From contig CAMLGR010000022.1 in assembly GCA_946479615.1 (NCBI GenBank), positions 1 to 40,083 on the forward strand: 40,083 nucleotides of DNA, given 5' to 3'. The notes under the pieces are model-generated. The model searched no databases, had not been told where the DNA came from, and worked only from the letters and a program-made list of their open reading frames with translations. The stretch comes from an uncultured Bacteroidota bacterium. Lineage in GTDB: Bacteria; Bacteroidota; Bacteroidia; Chitinophagales; Chitinophagaceae. The translations under genes and the position numbers were made by a program. This document shows, one piece after another, positions 20,401 to 27,988 of the stretch; position 1 is the first letter of the stretch, and each line of letters starts with the position of its first letter.

Positions 20401-22229
20401 GTTTGATTTAATAAAATAAAGTGTTTGTTAAGGTCTTCTTCATTGAACAATATGAAACAATCTGCCTTGATGCTTTCATTTCGCCCCGCTCTGCCTGCTT
20501 CCTGAACGTAATTCTCCAGAGAATCGCAAATCTCATAGTGGATCACCATGCCAACATCTTTCTTGTCAACTCCCATTCCGAAGGCCGAAGTTGCAACTAT
20601 AATAGGAACTTCTCCAGATATGAAAGCATTTTGGTTTGCTGTTTTTTCTTTCTGATCCATTTTGCCATGATAAGGTTTCGCGCTAAAACCATCTTCTGAC
20701 AATCGTTCTGCAAGTAAATGCGATTTTCGAGTTCTCGAAACATAGATAATAGTCGGGCAATTTCTATTTTCAAGTAAATCTCTTACTGACTGGTATTTCT
20801 GTTCTTCATCATCTTTTTTAAAAACTTTGTACTGGAGATTTGTACGGGATGCTTTAGAGGTGAAAAGAATTAATTCAATTCCTAATTTTGATTTAAAATA
20901 TTCCCTTATATCTTCGATTACTTTTTGCTTTGCGGTTGCAGTGAAGCAAGAAACAGGAATTCCTTCTTCCAGATTTTTTTTCTCCTGAATTTGTTTGATG
21001 AAATCGCCGATGTATAAATAATCAACTCTAAAATCCTGTCCCCATGATGAAAAACAGTGTGCTTCGTCAATCACAAAACGGGTAACTTTTCTTCCTAACA
21101 AAAGCTTTTCAATTGTTCGTGAGCGTAATGATTCCGGAGAGATGTAAAGCATAAAAGCAGAACCATCTTCGATCCGTCCAAATGATTTTGCCCTTTCGAT
21201 CGGATCAAGCAAGCCGTTTATTGTTACTGCATCGGTAATCCCCCTCCTTTCAAGATTGTCAATCTGGTCTTTCATTAGCGACTGCAAAGGGGAAATCACC
21301 ACTGTCAAACCCTTTTCGTTTTCTCCACTCATTAAAGCAGGAACCTGGAAAGTAATTGATTTTCCACCGCCTGTCGGAAAGACTGCCAAAATTGATTTGT
21401 TTTCAATTACTGCTTTGACCGCTTTTTCCTGCAATGGCTCACCTGCGTATGTCCGGTAAGAATTGAAACCGAAATATCTTTTTAAACTTTTGTGAATATC
21501 TAACGATTGGTCGCAATATTCACAACCGGCTAAACAAGGTTTGTTTCTCAAAAGAAACATGACCGGTTCAACTTTCGGGTAATGTTTGAGAACCCAAGGT
21601 GGTGTGATTGAATATCGGTTATGACAGTTTATGAGGGATAAGCAGTAAGCAAGTTCAACTGGTTGTTGCGAGATAATTCTTGAAAGGTCCGTATGTTCGC
21701 AAATTTCACTTTTAAATTTTTCACGGATTAACTTTTCAAGATCCGTATTTGTGCTTGTATATTCAATAAAGCGAAAAAAGGAGTGAAATTCCTTTTTATC
21801 GGTTAATAGCAAATAGAAAATTTGTTTTAGCTTTTCATCTATATTTTTGAAGACAGTAACTTCATCTAGGAACAGATCTTTCGCCTTAATGGAATCATTT
21901 AGGGGATTGTTGGTGTTTTCCGTTTGGAGTTTGTCATCCTTCAGCAAGGAATGATATGGCCTTGTGGGAAAGAGGAGAGGAGATAGAAATAAAGTATCAA
22001 TGATGTTGGCAGGATTTATTTTGGCATCAATGATAGCTTTCCCGATATATTTCAAGTCGTGGTTAAAAACGTTGTGTCCGCAAATGAAATCAGTGCCCTT
22101 CAGGAACCTGATGAAATCTGCAATTGAATTGGAATGAAAGATATTGCCGTTACTCTTAACACTTCCAATGTCAAGAATCTTTCCGTTCTTTGGCTCAATT
22201 TCCGTATCAATAAATGCAATGGAATTCAC
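17430..22229 (-). CDS. Fusion of DnaQ-like exonuclease, RecQ-type SF2 helicase and UvrD-type SF1 helicase
   Basis: This single 1599-residue protein has three enzymatic parts. Residues 1-120 are a DEDD-type 3'-5' exonuclease: FIDTE (Asp8, Glu10), HDLKYIG (Asp58), and PLNDS (Asp112, with Asn107 where a DEDDh His would be). A small Cys cluster CLAGCEYC follows near 232-239. A RecQ core follows with PTGGGKS (about 284-290), DEAHCFSSWGQDFR (about 384), and ATSAFGMGVDKK...QEAGRAGR. The usual RecQ Zn cluster after the core is missing. The last third is SF1A: AAGPGSGKT (about 1065), DEAQDMD (about 1171), GDDDQNIYEFRG (about 1202), HKAKGKEF (about 1429), LYVAITRAKENL (about 1460). The start is GTG at 22229, required for the first exonuclease strand; a TGA precedes it in frame. 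It probably acts in DNA repair or defence. The gene is more AT-rich than its neighbours. Confidence 0.93.
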   Translation of the reverse strand: MNSIAFIDTEIEPKNGKILDIGSVKSNGNIFHSNSIADFIRFLKGTDFICGHNVFNHDLKYIGKAIIDAKINPANIIDTLFLSPLLFPTRPYHSLLKDDKLQTENTNNPLNDSIKAKDLFLDEVTVFKNIDEKLKQIFYLLLTDKKEFHSFFRFIEYTSTNTDLEKLIREKFKSEICEHTDLSRIISQQPVELAYCLSLINCHNRYSITPPWVLKHYPKVEPVMFLLRNKPCLAGCEYCDQSLDIHKSLKRYFGFNSYRTYAGEPLQEKAVKAVIENKSILAVFPTGGGKSITFQVPALMSGENEKGLTVVISPLQSLMKDQIDNLERRGITDAVTINGLLDPIERAKSFGRIEDGSAFMLYISPESLRSRTIEKLLLGRKVTRFVIDEAHCFSSWGQDFRVDYLYIGDFIKQIQEKKNLEEGIPVSCFTATAKQKVIEDIREYFKSKLGIELILFTSKASRTNLQYKVFKKDDEEQKYQSVRDLLENRNCPTIIYVSRTRKSHLLAERLSEDGFSAKPYHGKMDQKEKTANQNAFISGEVPIIVATSAFGMGVDKKDVGMVIHYEICDSLENYVQEAGRAGRNESIKADCFILFNEEDLNKHFILLNQTKLSIKEIQQVWKAIKDLTRFRSTASNSALEIARKAGWDDNIVQIETRVNTAIAALEDAGYLKRGQNMPRIFANSILAKNAQEAVDKINASEKFDEKQKEEGIRIIKKLFSSKSRKHSNEETAESRIDYISDHLGIVREEVINIVNLLREENILADAKDLTAYIKKGENKNRSLSILESFSKIENFLLLQFEEKEKTFHIKELNEEAETTGCDDINPDKIKTLINFWAIKNWIKRQNYEYSRNHVVVLCIQKKNILKEKLEKRHELAGFIVEFLYEKTNFSVAQNENEKEEVLVEFSVHELKKEFEKRLKLFEIKISLEDIEDALFYLSRINAIKIEGGFLVIYNRLTIERIEQDNYKKYTKDDYKKLNQFYENKIQQIHIIGEYAKRMITNYKDALQFVEDYFQLNYNSFLRKYFPGSKVDDLKLKMTPTKFKQLFGELSPTQLKIINDKEQYIVVAAGPGSGKTRVLVHKLASLLLMEDIKHEQLLMVTFSRAAATEFKKRLLKLIGNAANYIEIKTFHSYCFDLLGKVGSLEKSDDILKKTIVKIRKGEVESSRITKTVLVIDEAQDMDADEFELINVLMEKNEEMRVIAVGDDDQNIYEFRGASSKYLFQLIEDNKATKHELIENYRSKSNLVEFANRFSKRIENRLKEIPIIAKQTDNGRIKIVRYQGSNLISPIAHDIFTTALTGTTCVLTKTNEEALQITGLLLNNGIQAKLIQTNDGFSLSNLSEVRFFLQRLNLADDVFVISDDVWNNAKQELRSKFQNSTKLEICNSIIKDFESVNPKKKYKSDLEVFIRESKLEDFFNENGESIFVSTIHKAKGKEFDNVFLMLENFNPGTEEAKRQLYVAITRAKENLSIHLTGNYLENITVENIERIEDREIYLPPDEIVMHLTYKDVWLDYFINTQYFISSMTSGDRLTINGDELLNVNGKSVLKFSRQFLNKIESIKQSGYFPEKANVNFILFWKKGDPGQEIKIILPEVYFRKQ

Positions 22230-22346
22230 TCATGAAAAATAGAAAATATTAGTTGTAAAGTAGTAAATCAATCTTTATTTTAAACATGTTTAGTTCTTTT
22301 GCAAGGTACCCCAAGCAATACCCCGAACCTGATAAATTAATGAAAG

Positions 22347-22559
22347 TCAATTTTTTAAAGGGGATCGGATCATTTGAAAAGGAGGAAGTAGTAATAAAAG
22401 TTTCTTTTTTGCTTCCTGGTATGCAAGTGCACCCACAAACTGATAAGCAAGATCAATTGTTTCTTCAGGTGTTTGCTTTTCAGTTTTAATGCTAGTAACT
22501 TTTTTACAACTAGTGAAGTAAAACCCAATATGGATTGGGCACTTTAACGTTATGATCAA
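22347..22559 (-). pseudogene. Possible remnant of a small lipoprotein gene
   Basis: This 70-codon frame has only a TTG start. It includes FYFTSCKKV, which looks like the end of a Bacteroidota lipoprotein signal, then TEKQTPEETIDLAYQFVGALAYQEAKKK, which has normal protein-like composition. The ends look random. It may be a decayed gene, or a chance frame; support is weak. Confidence 0.25.
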
Positions 22560-22700
22560 AAGTCTTCTGCAATAAAAAATATTGTGACCGAAACTAAGTC
22601 GTCAGGAAAGCAAGCTTTTTGTAGGATTTTGGAAACTAACGATGGAAGTATCTGGTTTGGATCTTTGTCTGGTGCACAGCACATTTCTACTGATGAATAA
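22548..22700 (+). pseudogene. Remnant of a Reg_prop propeller repeat gene
   Basis: A frame open from 22548 to the TAA at 22698-22700 has no usable start. It encodes ...CRILETNDGSIWFGSLSGAQHIS. The segment NDGSIWFGSLSG matches the Reg_prop consensus (DxxGxIWxGTxxG) seen repeatedly in the hybrid sensor of this window. It is likely debris of a propeller protein. Together with the frame on the other strand it suggests gene loss in the gap left of the phosphatase gene. Confidence 0.4.
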
Positions 22701-23002
22701 TCTGACTATTAAACATAAGGGTTGGAAATTATTATAGCTGCTTGTCTAACAATAATCTCCATATATCGTCTTGACCGTTTATCAATTCACGTAGAAGTCC
22801 TGAAAAAAAAATTCGTTCCTTTAATCAGTAACGGCACAGGGTGGAGATAGTAAACAGCCTGCCTGCTCCAGGCTACAGCAATCCTTTGCGTTATACGCGA
22901 GCAAATAAGGATTTGGCAAAATGTTTCAGGTTGTTTTGAATATACCTGACCAGGAATAAAGTATGCGCTTAATTCAGACTATCAATAAAACAAAAAAATG
23001 TC
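22701..23002. other. Noncoding stretch before the phosphatase gene
   Basis: I see no gene, RNA or convincing hairpin here. It is AT-rich at the left and more balanced towards the phosphatase start. The phosphatase promoter is presumably inside it, but no clear TAnnTTTG element is visible. Confidence 0.5.
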
Positions 23003-25051
23003 ATGAAGTTAACACGCCGTAAATTCTTACAAGGCCTTATCATTGTCTCCGCTATAACAGTAAAGAAGGGTTGGGCAAACAAACCTGTACGGCTGGTAGC
23101 TGAACGTCGCGACCTCTTTCCACAGGGTGTAGCATCAGGTGACCCGACAGCTAACAGTGTAATCCTGTGGACAAGACGCCCGCCAATAAATGACAGTTCC
23201 AGCAGTAAGCTGGTTGTTGAAATTTCAACCACCCCGGCATTCAGAAAAATCCTGGCAAGTGGTATTGCGGACATTAGTGCCGATTCGGATTGGACATGTC
23301 GTTTCCTGGTTAAAGATCTTAAGCCTGACCGTGAGTACTGGTATCGTTTTGTTGATGACCATGGTTTTGCCAGTAGGGTTGGCCGTACCATAACTGCGCC
23401 GGCTGACGATTCTGATGCACCTGTTCGTTTTACTTTTGTCTGTTGCCAATGCCCCAATGAAGGTGCCCTGAATGCTTACCGGAAAATGATCTTCGAAGAT
23501 GAGGCACGTCCGAAAGATCAACGACTTAATTTTGTATTACACCTGGGTGATTTTATTTATGAAGTTACCTGGTATGCCGAAGACAATCCAAAAGGAAACC
23601 GCGGCCGCCGCATCAGGAATCTATATAAGTTCCCGCAAGGCAGAAAGGTTAGTAATTTCCACCTGCCGGTTACACTGGAAGATTATCGTACGCTCTATCG
23701 TGCCTATCTTGAGGATCCCGATTTGCAGGATGCCCGTGCCCGTTGGCCATTTGTCTGTATTTGGGATAACCACGAATTTGCCTGGGCGGGGTACCAGAGC
23801 CAGTATGTTGCAGGAGGTGGCTACAATGCTCCGGCACAGAATCAGAAAGTAGCTGCCAACCAGGCCTGGTGGGAATTCATTCCCGCACATGTTCAACAGC
23901 CCGGTAACCCAGGCCTTGAACATTTTAATGCTCCGGCAGTAACGGATACGCCCCTGGAAGAATTCAACGAAGACGGGCTTTGCGAAGAACCTAATAACCT
24001 GAAGGCGATCAACAGCCTGAAGATCCAGCGCGTACTGCGATGGGGGAGAAATGTCGATTTGCTGCTGACTGATAATTGGTCATTCCGTTCTCCTGATATG
24101 TCGACTGATGATTTTGAAGCTCCGGGATATCCCAGGGTGTCCCCACAACTACCTTTTGAAATTATGAACTACGGTCGTCATTATAATAATGACAATCCAC
24201 CCGATACCATTCATTTCAACGGCAAGGATCTTCCCAATCCTACAAAAGATGTTCATGCCCAAACTCACCTGGGCAGCGATCAACGACGTTGGTTTTTACA
24301 ACAGCTTGGAACTTCTACTGCGCGCTGGAAAATATGGGGACATGGTTTTGGCACCATGGAAGTACGAAGCGATTATCAAAACCTGCCTGGCGAACTGGGT
24401 AGTAAATGGCCCAAAGATGCCGGCTATGCAGTAATAGACAACCGGTTTCTTCGGGATAAAGACGAAATATTTGATTTTATACGCGACCAGCAGATCACAG
24501 GTTTTTGTGTTGTTGGAGGTGACCGTCATGCATTTCATGCCGGTTTAGTTTCCAAAGCACTGCCGCCAAAGAAATATGAGCCATTGGGCGTGGAATTCAT
24601 TACGGGTTCCATATCGCAGCAAACTTTGTTCGAAGTATTGGAGGTAACGATGTCCAAAGACAATCCCAAACGCGTACTGCACCTGATTGACCAGGCTGAT
24701 GGTACAGTGATTCCTTCCATGAATGTGACCCCTATGCATGGCGTACTTTCGACTTTAAAGTTGAAGGAGACGGGAGATATGAAGCAGGCCCGTGCTGTGC
24801 GCAATCCGGACGTTGCACCGCATTTGTCATTTCTCGATTTCGGTGGTCACGGCTATGGTTTGGTAACTGCCACTTCCGATGAGCTTTCAACCGAGTTTGT
24901 GTGTATACCGAGGCCACTGGAGCGCAGCGAAGGCGTGGATGGCGGCCCGTTGGTTTATCGTGTAGTGCACCGCACCCGCTTATGGAAAGCAGGTGAAACA
25001 CCTAAGTTGGAGCAGGAGATACTTGAGGGCAATCCGCAGTATTGTATCTAA
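23003..25051 (+). CDS. PhoD-family alkaline phosphatase/phosphodiesterase, Tat-exported
   Basis: The 682-residue protein has a twin-arginine signal (LTRRKFLQGLI). The typical PhoD N-terminal region follows (LFPQGVASGDPTANSVILWTR, a Fn3-like domain with REYWYRF). The metallophosphatase core contains FVCCQCPNEG (about 150), HLGDFIYE (about 182), IWDNHEFAW (about 254) and VVGGDRHAFHAGL (about 505), which supply the Cys, Asp, Asn and His ligands of the Fe/Ca centre in PhoD enzymes. It hydrolyses phosphomonoesters or diesters in the periplasm or outside the cell. ATG at 23003 fits the Tat signal. No Pho-box-like site was recognised upstream. The gene is monocistronic by position. Confidence 0.93.
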   Translation: MKLTRRKFLQGLIIVSAITVKKGWANKPVRLVAERRDLFPQGVASGDPTANSVILWTRRPPINDSSSSKLVVEISTTPAFRKILASGIADISADSDWTCRFLVKDLKPDREYWYRFVDDHGFASRVGRTITAPADDSDAPVRFTFVCCQCPNEGALNAYRKMIFEDEARPKDQRLNFVLHLGDFIYEVTWYAEDNPKGNRGRRIRNLYKFPQGRKVSNFHLPVTLEDYRTLYRAYLEDPDLQDARARWPFVCIWDNHEFAWAGYQSQYVAGGGYNAPAQNQKVAANQAWWEFIPAHVQQPGNPGLEHFNAPAVTDTPLEEFNEDGLCEEPNNLKAINSLKIQRVLRWGRNVDLLLTDNWSFRSPDMSTDDFEAPGYPRVSPQLPFEIMNYGRHYNNDNPPDTIHFNGKDLPNPTKDVHAQTHLGSDQRRWFLQQLGTSTARWKIWGHGFGTMEVRSDYQNLPGELGSKWPKDAGYAVIDNRFLRDKDEIFDFIRDQQITGFCVVGGDRHAFHAGLVSKALPPKKYEPLGVEFITGSISQQTLFEVLEVTMSKDNPKRVLHLIDQADGTVIPSMNVTPMHGVLSTLKLKETGDMKQARAVRNPDVAPHLSFLDFGGHGYGLVTATSDELSTEFVCIPRPLERSEGVDGGPLVYRVVHRTRLWKAGETPKLEQEILEGNPQYCI

Positions 25052-25299
25052 TGTTAGCGCTTGCATGTAACATATATATGCAATGCTGAAAGAAAAATGG
25101 TGGTAACCTATAATGATAGATTACAGTTAAGTTGCTCAAAATAATATAAGATCCCCTCCGGGTTGCCAGAAGTTGACGTTGTCACGATTTGGCGGGATAG
25201 ATAATTGTATCAATTAATGTCGGTTACCCCAGGATAAAATTTCATAAAGAAAGGCGATTGCCACATCAATTATTAAATTTTGATTTCAATAACTCAAAA

Positions 25300-26310
25300 T
25301 CATTTCATCTTAAATCGTCTATGCCTGTTTCCTACAATATCTTTATACTTTTCCTTAGCTACTTTACTTAAAAAACTTCTATCTATCATGTCCATTGCAG
25401 GAAGAACAGCTTTCATTGATTCATCAATGATTTTCTCCGCAATAGCAGGCTGCACACCGATCTTGTCCGAGAAGATCATAAACGATTGCCTGGTATAAAA
25501 TCCATAATTCAGGTAAGAAGGCTCGTCCATATCCCCCTTATACAAACCATTATGCAGGGCCAGGTTGGTGTCATCAATGTGCAAAGCTGTACATAATAAG
25601 TCATAGGCAGGGGCCAGTAAATAATCCCCCTGCTCACTTTCCATCAATGCGAAGTTTTTCAGGTGTGCATCGCCGTTGCCAAAAAGATAATTGAATACAA
25701 CGATCCGGAAGAAATTGATCAGTTCTACTGTAGCGGCAGGGACATATTTCTTAATTAAACCGGCAATATCTGCGTAGGAAGCATTGTACTTAAAATCATC
25801 CCCCTCTCTTTCAGGGCTTTTTCCCAGTAATGTGGCAAGGTCCTCTATTTGATATTTTGTACCATCGGGTTTATAGTCGAAGCGTTTTGTAATGTAAGCA
25901 GGGGAACCATCATCAAAGAAGATCATGCCACAGGCGGCGGCCTTAATGTTAAAGAGTTTTCTGGCAATCTGCATGGTGACATGTTCATTTGCGGGCATGT
26001 CTTCTACCCTTTCCAGTCTCTCGGCAGGAACAGGCTTTAGAATATGTGTTCCTCTTTCCGACGTCAGTTGGAGACTGTTTTTATCCTGTGACAGGCTATA
26101 CTTTTCCTGCACACCGCTGATGCTGATCGTTTTCCTTTTTTCATTGTATGCTCGGGTTAGTTCTGCATTCTTACCGGGCGGACCAAAGGGTAGAATATGA
26201 CTAATCTTTTTCGACCGGCTTCCAAACAAAGCCAGTTGCGCAGCAGGACTATAGGTTGTAAACCCAGGCTGCAATGTAGATGGGCAATATTTGATTTCAG
26301 GAAGTCTCAT
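25300..26310 (-). CDS. HipT-like Ser/Thr kinase toxin (HipA C-terminal type)
   Basis: The 336-residue protein has the HipA/HipT kinase core: Gly-rich loop TISISGVQEK (residues 61-70) with the Ser63-Ile-Ser65 pattern like the autophosphorylated SIS motif of HipT, an ATP-binding Lys in HILKP (Lys92), catalytic GNGDAHLKNF (Asp214, Asn219) and metal-binding PAYD (Asp237). It lacks the N-subdomain 1 of HipA, which is encoded by the gene before it. In the known E. coli HipBST system the kinase phosphorylates TrpS and blocks translation; the target here is not known. It overlaps the HipS-like gene by 14 bp (26297-26310), which suggests coupled translation. Confidence 0.9.
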   Translation of the reverse strand: MRLPEIKYCPSTLQPGFTTYSPAAQLALFGSRSKKISHILPFGPPGKNAELTRAYNEKRKTISISGVQEKYSLSQDKNSLQLTSERGTHILKPVPAERLERVEDMPANEHVTMQIARKLFNIKAAACGMIFFDDGSPAYITKRFDYKPDGTKYQIEDLATLLGKSPEREGDDFKYNASYADIAGLIKKYVPAATVELINFFRIVVFNYLFGNGDAHLKNFALMESEQGDYLLAPAYDLLCTALHIDDTNLALHNGLYKGDMDEPSYLNYGFYTRQSFMIFSDKIGVQPAIAEKIIDESMKAVLPAMDMIDRSFLSKVAKEKYKDIVGNRHRRFKMK

Positions 26311-26641
26311 TGATTTCTTTTACGGTAATGGGTCCAATACTGTCATCTTTTGTTGTTGCCAGCAGCAGGCTGAAATAATCATTCTCATCAATCCTGAGCA
26401 TGCGGCATTGTATACGTTTATTGGCACCTTCACTCAACATATTCACAAACACCGGGAACAGGAAATCGCTTTCATAAACTTCTTTTCGAAGCGGCAATGT
26501 TATACTTACGGGCCGGCTGCCCGGTGTATTGAGATAAGTCTCATCGTAGGCAAAACGATAACTGTTTCCGGTTTTTGTTAGAATTCCGGCCGGCTTAGTA
26601 TTGTAAAACACATGGGCAGATCTGTTTTTTAAAGTTGCCAT
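26297..26641 (-). CDS. HipS-like protein (HipA N-terminal subdomain)
   Basis: The 114-residue protein matches the HipA N-subdomain-1 type: VFYNTKPAGILTKTGNSYRFAYDETYL, then SITLPLRKEVYES, then PVFVNMLSEGANKRI. In the HipBST system the separate N-subdomain protein (HipS) is the antitoxin for the kinase HipT; whether that holds here is inferred. It starts 6 bp after the HTH gene and overlaps the kinase gene by 14 bp, so the three form one operon. The length fits HipS (about 100 residues). Confidence 0.88.
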   Translation of the reverse strand: MATLKNRSAHVFYNTKPAGILTKTGNSYRFAYDETYLNTPGSRPVSITLPLRKEVYESDFLFPVFVNMLSEGANKRIQCRMLRIDENDYFSLLLATTKDDSIGPITVKEINETS

Positions 26642-26647
26642 TCGATT

Positions 26648-26884
26648 TTATTGTTGACCTAAGCCTGAATTGCCTGTGTCTTTGAGTGACAGGTTTATTT
26701 GGAGACCGAGGGGATCAGCAATTTTTATCAATGTATCCAGGGAGGGGTTACCCTTACCCATTTCAACCAATTGAATAGTGCGGGTGCTTACCCCGGAAAT
26801 AGATGCCAATTGGGGTTGCAATAAGTTAAGCAGTTCCCTTCTTTTTCGGATGGTCTCACCAATATTTATTAATTTATTACGCAC
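26648..26884 (-). CDS. HipB-like helix-turn-helix regulator
   Basis: The 78-residue protein has an Xre/Cro-type HTH: IGETIRKRRELLNLLQPQLASISGVSTRTIQLVEMGKGNPSLDTLIKIADPLGL, residues about 8-60. It is the first gene of the three-gene Hip operon and would be the DNA-binding repressor or accessory factor. The start is GTG at 26884; upstream in frame a TAA occurs five codons away, and no other start precedes the HTH. The start codon lies inside the first of three operator-like palindromes (26880-26894), consistent with autoregulation. Confidence 0.88.
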   Translation of the reverse strand: MRNKLINIGETIRKRRELLNLLQPQLASISGVSTRTIQLVEMGKGNPSLDTLIKIADPLGLQINLSLKDTGNSGLGQQ

Positions 26885-27015
26885 TATAATTCGCTTTTAG
26901 GTGTAAAGTAGGAAAAATATCGAATAAATGTAAAAAAAACGAAGTATGTTTCGCTTTTTGGGTGATTTTGGTAAAATTTCCATCATTAGAGGATTTAAAG
27001 CGAAGTATATTGCGT
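26880..27015. promoter_or_regulatory. Array of three operator-like palindromes upstream of the hip operon
   Basis: Three 15-bp sites share one layout, CG separated by 12 bp from CG, followed by a TTTTAG-like tail: CGCACTATAATTCGC (26880-26894), CGAAGTATGTTTCGC (26940-26954) and CGAAGTATATTGCGT (27001-27015). Half-sites resemble AAnCGAAnnAT and its inverse. Starts are 60 and 61 bp apart. The first overlaps the hipB-like start codon. Such arrays are typical binding sites of the HTH antitoxin of this kind of operon. Confidence 0.65.
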
Positions 27016-27028
27016 TTTAGAGTAGTCT

Positions 27029-27054
27029 TGCGAATATAGAAATTAAAATTCGCA
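27029..27054. promoter_or_regulatory. Perfect 7-bp inverted repeat with related half-sites
   Basis: TGCGAAT at 27029-27035 and ATTCGCA at 27048-27054 form a perfect inverted repeat with a 12-bp spacer. The half-sites resemble those of the three operator-like palindromes to the left, but the spacing between CG pairs is larger (20 bp). A further single GCGAAT occurs at 27070. It may be an extra regulator-binding site; between it and the tRNA I see nothing else. Confidence 0.4.
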
Positions 27055-27182
27055 GATCAGGCCTTTACTGCGAATATGGAGTGCCGTATTTGTACAAGCC
27101 TTTGCTGTATATTGTAAATATGGACTTGTCAGAGTTGCAAGGCATTGTAAACAATTTGGTGGGATTTGACTTTACAGAGTAG

Positions 27183-27254
27183 TAGTCCCGACAGGAATCG
27201 AACCTGTATCAAAAGTTTAGGAAACTTCTATTCTATCCATTGAACTACGGGACC
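27183..27254 (-). tRNA. tRNA-Arg(CCT)
   Basis: Read on the minus strand the sequence folds as a tRNA. The acceptor stem is GGTCCCG paired with CGGGACT (one G-U at the end), the anticodon stem GAAGT/ACTTT encloses the loop TTCCTAA with anticodon CCT, and the T arm is ACAGG-TTCGATT-CCTGT. The discriminator base is A. CCA is not encoded. It reads AGG codons. The D arm (GTTCAATGGATAGAAT) is typical of tRNA-Arg. Confidence 0.95.
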
Positions 27255-27282
27255 AGTTCCGCCTACTATACCCGGCGGGCGG

Positions 27283-27317
27283 CAAAAATAACTGTTTCCC
27301 CTTTAACCACCGCCCAA
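27283..27317 (-). promoter_or_regulatory. Probable promoter of tRNA-Arg
   Basis: On the minus strand a perfect -7 element TATTTTTG (27290-27283) lies about 28 bp before the tRNA. A TTG -33 element is at 27317-27315, with 24 bp between, slightly longer than the usual 17-23. Confidence 0.5.
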
Positions 27318-27452
27318 AAAGCCTGTTTCAGCCTGTTTTTTACCCCCGTTCAAAATTTATTTTATTGGCCAGAATCGCACTGACATAGGGTTGTCACTCA
27401 CCCCTGGTTCCTTTGTATTGTCAACGTAATCAATAACTATAAATATTTACTA

Positions 27453-27965
27453 ATGACTACTACTGTTAACAGCAACAAAACCTCCGTTGTAATTACCCCC
27501 GAAGAAATGCTTAGCCACTGGCAGGGCCATCGCAGCCTGACCCGCCGGGTTATCGAAGCATTCCCGGAAGATAAACTTTTTAATTTTTCAGTAGGCGGTA
27601 TGCGCCCGTTCTCTACTATGGTCGTGGAAATGCTGGATATGGCGATCCCCGGGTTGAACGGCATCATCACCCGCACCTGGCAAAAAGCAGAAGATATGGA
27701 ACACTATTCTCCGGCGAAAGGAGCGGCCAACAAAAGAGAATTATTACGTCGCTGGGACGAAACCACCGAAGCCATCAACAACCTGTGGCCCACCATACCT
27801 GAAGGCCGCTTCCAGGAAGCTGATCTTGCATTCGGACAATGGCAGGGTCAGATCTATTGGTTCCTTCTTTATTTTATCGATAATGAAATTCATCACCGCG
27901 CACAAGGATATGTGTACCTGCGGGCACTCGGTATCGAACCGCCTCCTTTCTGGGAAAGAGCCTGA
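27453..27965 (+). CDS. DinB-family four-helix protein
   Basis: The 170-residue protein has the DinB/YfiT-like layout of four helices, beginning with TPEEMLSHWQGHRSLTRRVIEAFPEDKLFNF and GMRPFSTMVVEMLDMAIPGL, and ending with EIHHRAQGYVYLRALGIEPPPFWE. His residues in the last motif (IHHRAQ) would bind a metal ion in this family. Members are putative thiol transferases or hydrolases; the substrate is unknown. There is no signal peptide. It converges on the ABC permease gene, and a perfect 20-bp hairpin separates them. Confidence 0.9.
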   Translation: MTTTVNSNKTSVVITPEEMLSHWQGHRSLTRRVIEAFPEDKLFNFSVGGMRPFSTMVVEMLDMAIPGLNGIITRTWQKAEDMEHYSPAKGAANKRELLRRWDETTEAINNLWPTIPEGRFQEADLAFGQWQGQIYWFLLYFIDNEIHHRAQGYVYLRALGIEPPPFWERA

Positions 27966-27988
27966 AAATAAGGAATAAGAAATAATTA

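Noticed and set aside
25052..25110. Terminator after the phosphatase gene
   Set aside because: An imperfect TTGCAT/ATGCAA pair is present, but it is short and not followed by a T-run.
27183..27254. tRNA-Arg as an integration site for the hip operon and phosphatase region
   Set aside because: No second copy of the tRNA 3' end was found in the window, and there is no integrase gene, so an attachment site cannot be supported.
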